From: Neckera pumila
Taxonomy: Eukaryota; Streptophyta; Bryopsida; Hypnales; Neckeraceae
Length of the DNA stretch: 64,000 nt
Reading direction: 5' to 3'
Assembly: GCA_963969595.1 (NCBI GenBank)
Contig: OZ018416.1
Coordinates: forward strand, 1,938,065-2,002,064
Position 1 is the first letter of the stretch. Each line of letters starts with the position of its first letter. Both the position numbers and the translations under genes were made by a program. The notes under the pieces were generated by a model, which ran no database searches, had not been told where the DNA came from, and worked only from the letters and a program-made list of their open reading frames with translations. This document shows, in pieces, positions 61,565 through 64,000 of the stretch.

Positions 61565-64000
61565 ATGGTCGGCACTGGAGGGGGAATAGGGGGATTTATG
61601 CGAAGGTCGACCACGAACTCGGCAAGCAATCTCTCCTTAAGCCAAGACAGCAACAAAATGAGGTCGACGACGACGTCCACGTTCCCCCCTCCTCACAAGA
61701 CGCAGCTGCCCATGCGGTACCAGACGCAACAGTACCAAAACGCTTACGGCACCAACCGATCGCATCCCACTGCCCTAATTTGCAAGCGGAGTCTTTGGGT
61801 CATTTTCACGCTCGTCCTGTCGTTCCTCTTGGTCTCCTTGTACCTCATTTCTCTTGCACGAGGGGTGCAATTCTCAGGGCAAGTGTCGAGCACCAGCAAA
61901 AGGAAGTACGGCGTGGTGATCGATGCGGGGAGCTCCGGGTCCAGGATTCACGTCTTTCAGTATAAGAATGGGTTGATACCGGTGGTGGATCTCACGGGGT
62001 TGGAGTCCTTGTCCTTGAAACGAACGCCAGGGTTATCTTCTTTTGGAGGTTGGTTCGATACTTCTCTTGCCTTTCAGTGGCCACTGTCGTTGCAGTAATT
62101 GGAAACAAAACTACAAAAAAAACACGAGAATAGTATTTCCATCAGATGCTTGTGGAAGTGTAAAAGCACTCTGTATATTCAATCGAATCTCTGTTAATGG
62201 GCTGGGAATCATAGGACGTCTCTAGGGTTGCACTTCTCATGGGTAAATAATACGTGAGGTAGAGGATATTTAAACCAATATCAGTTAGGGTTAACGTGAG
62301 CTGCGGAGAGATCACTTTGGTGGAACAGCCACAGGCTTTTGAGGTGAAAGCCAATTTTGATCACTATGCCTGAATTTCTTATGCAAGCATTCAAAGTGGG
62401 AGGTTGTATGTCACTATAAGTGATATCAGACAACCCCGATTTCATTCAAAGATCATTGCCGTAGACATTGAGCCAATTCATCTTGCTGGTTGAAGGCCAA
62501 CCAAGCGTACAAAGAGATGAGTTGCTGTTGGTAACAGGGATCGGTATAGGAAATAGGGACAGATCCGAGCGGCTTTAGCATCCTCTATTTTAGTCCTCAT
62601 TTGAGCTTTTTACAGAGAATCCAAGTTTAGCGGGGGCTTCTTTGAAAGAGCAACTTGAATTTGCGAAGACGAAAGTGCCTGAGAAGGAGAGGTCTCAGAC
62701 CAGGGTTTATCTCATGGCCACTGCCGGATTGAGGAGGCTGGACAAGAAGATACAAGAAGCGGTACTCGATTCATGCCGAACAGTGTTGCGTGCTTCGAGT
62801 TTTCTGTTTCAGGACGAGTGGGCATCGGTGATCACCGGTAAGTTTGGAGATGCTTATGGATGTTGGAAAATTATATCGTAGGTTGATAAAGTGACTATCA
62901 TATTTTGGACACTTTCATGTCCATTTTCGCTACTTCTGAAATCAACGGCCATGTGAATTTTTAAAATCTCCTCCTTTACACGCTTCAAACATGATATTCT
63001 GGAAAGGAGTCTAGGTTCTTTTGGTGCTCAAACTTGAGTTCATGTTCTGTTTGCAAAGGCGGTTGTGGCTCACATTAGAATTATTTATTTATCTTCATCC
63101 AGGTCTTGGGTCGGCATGAATTCATGCCTGAAAATGGAATGAAATGCTTCACAAGAGGGTCTATATTCTTGTGCTTCAGATTATTTTTGTGCTACAATGG
63201 AAGGGTGCACGTATATAATACTGTAGAATGTTATGAACATTTGCGGGAGGTACTGGTGAATAGGCTCATTTGATATGTCTTGTTTTGACCCTATTGAGCT
63301 ATTATGAATGCGAACAGGTTTAGAGGAGGGTGTTTATGCCTGGGTCTCGGCAAACTACGCGCTGGGCTCTCTCAGTGGAGATCCTCTTCAGACAACCGGA
63401 ATCGTAGAGCTTGGTGGTGCCTCTGCTCAGGTATGAGAGTCACAATGAGAAATGCAGCCGTCAGAAGTGCACGTATGAAATGGATTCAATAACTTGGGCT
63501 TAAAGGTCTCCTTTTCCACATTGTCAAAATACCCCTGAACAGATATCTGCCGGTGTATTTATAACATCAGTCAGCTCAAGTCTCGTTCAGTTGTTGTGGT
63601 CTTGCTCCTGTCTAGCTGACTTTGGCGTGAATCTTTGTTTTTCAGTGAGTCTTTAAAATCGCTCGTTTTAAATATCCAGCTCATCATATTGTTTGCAGAC
63701 TATGAAAGTATCGTGATATTGTGTTGGGAGCGGATTCACCAAAGAAATGCTTGCATGAATATTTTTCTTTTTGACTGAATGAAATTGTGGAATTGTTTTG
63801 TTACTTGCCTGGATGGAGCAGGTGACTTTTGTTCCGAAGGGACCCCCACCGCCAACTTACAGACATACCTTGGAGCTTGGGGGCAGATCTTACATGCTCT
63901 ACACTTACAGTTTTCTCAATTTTGGGCAGGTTTGATTTCATCTTTATATTGATTTGTTTAGATTAGTTGTTTTTGCCTAAGGCATTGCAGAGTGGCACAA
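61565..64000 (+). CDS. Membrane-anchored apyrase (GDA1/CD39 NTPDase), 5' part, at least 4 exons
   Basis: Exons 61,565-62,048, 62,616-62,837, 63,318-63,430 and 63,822-63,929 join in phase through GT-AG introns; the gene continues past the window. The start Met begins a Ser/Thr/Gln-rich N-terminus of about 70 residues, then one membrane segment at residues about 77-97 (LWVIFTLVLSFLLVSLYLI), suggesting a type II or signal-anchor protein of the secretory system. Apyrase conserved regions appear in order: ACR1 VIDAGSSGSRIHVF (118-131), ACR2 YLMATAGLRRL (193-203), ACR3 GVYAWVSANYALG (240-252) and ACR4 GIVELGGASAQ (263-273). These bind and split phosphates of nucleoside tri- or diphosphates. ACR5 lies beyond the edge. 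The long N-terminal tail resembles the plant apyrase 7 type, which I infer only loosely. Confidence 0.95.

Overview
The window is nuclear DNA from a land plant. Three intron-bearing plant genes with GT-AG junctions sit in about 64 kb of mostly AT-rich, transposon-filled sequence: an HHO/NIGT1-type GARP transcription factor, the mitochondrial complex I subunit NDUFS8 (TYKY), and a membrane-anchored apyrase. The gene spacing, long introns and many decayed elements suggest a repeat-rich genome. The factor is longer than I recall for flowering-plant members, so a non-flowering plant is possible, but I cannot name the species.

Layout. Bases 1-250 are AT-rich flank. About 250-8430 is a GC-balanced, decayed Mutator-like element with two convergent genes: a Ulp1/C48 cysteine protease on + (0.3-1.8 kb) and a MULE transposase with a SWIM zinc finger on - (7.5-4.2 kb), separated by an A-rich minisatellite. 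Every premature stop I can place in frame in these two genes is explained by one C-to-T change on the coding strand. In the protease, one of these stops lies at the catalytic glutamine codon. Bases 8.4-20.7 kb are AT-rich and hold LINE 3' fragments and inverted-repeat elements bounded by TTAACCCC...GGGGTTAA. Bases 20.7-31.9 kb are the HHO/NIGT1 locus: a GC-balanced upstream region with a cluster of PHR1-type sites (GNATATNC), then seven coding exons (24,903-31,232) with a perfect hairpin in intron 2 and a TTAA-bounded element in intron 6. Bases 32-47 kb are repeats: foldback elements, nested TTAA elements, a 5'-truncated LINE with a 15-bp target duplication, and a Tourist-like MITE with TTA duplications. 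NDUFS8 lies on - at 47,674-50,287 in seven exons. Bases 51-61 kb are again repeats. The apyrase gene starts at 61,565 on + and runs off the right edge after four visible exons.

The three host genes do not form a functional unit. The most unusual features are the protease-plus-transposase element with a mirrored, over-represented GTTCTGC motif, the TTAA/CCC...GGG/TTAA element family (termini like those of piggyBac), and the dense P1BS cluster upstream of the HHO gene. Exon joins were made by eye from splice signals, reading frame and remembered family motifs; no alignment or database search was run.
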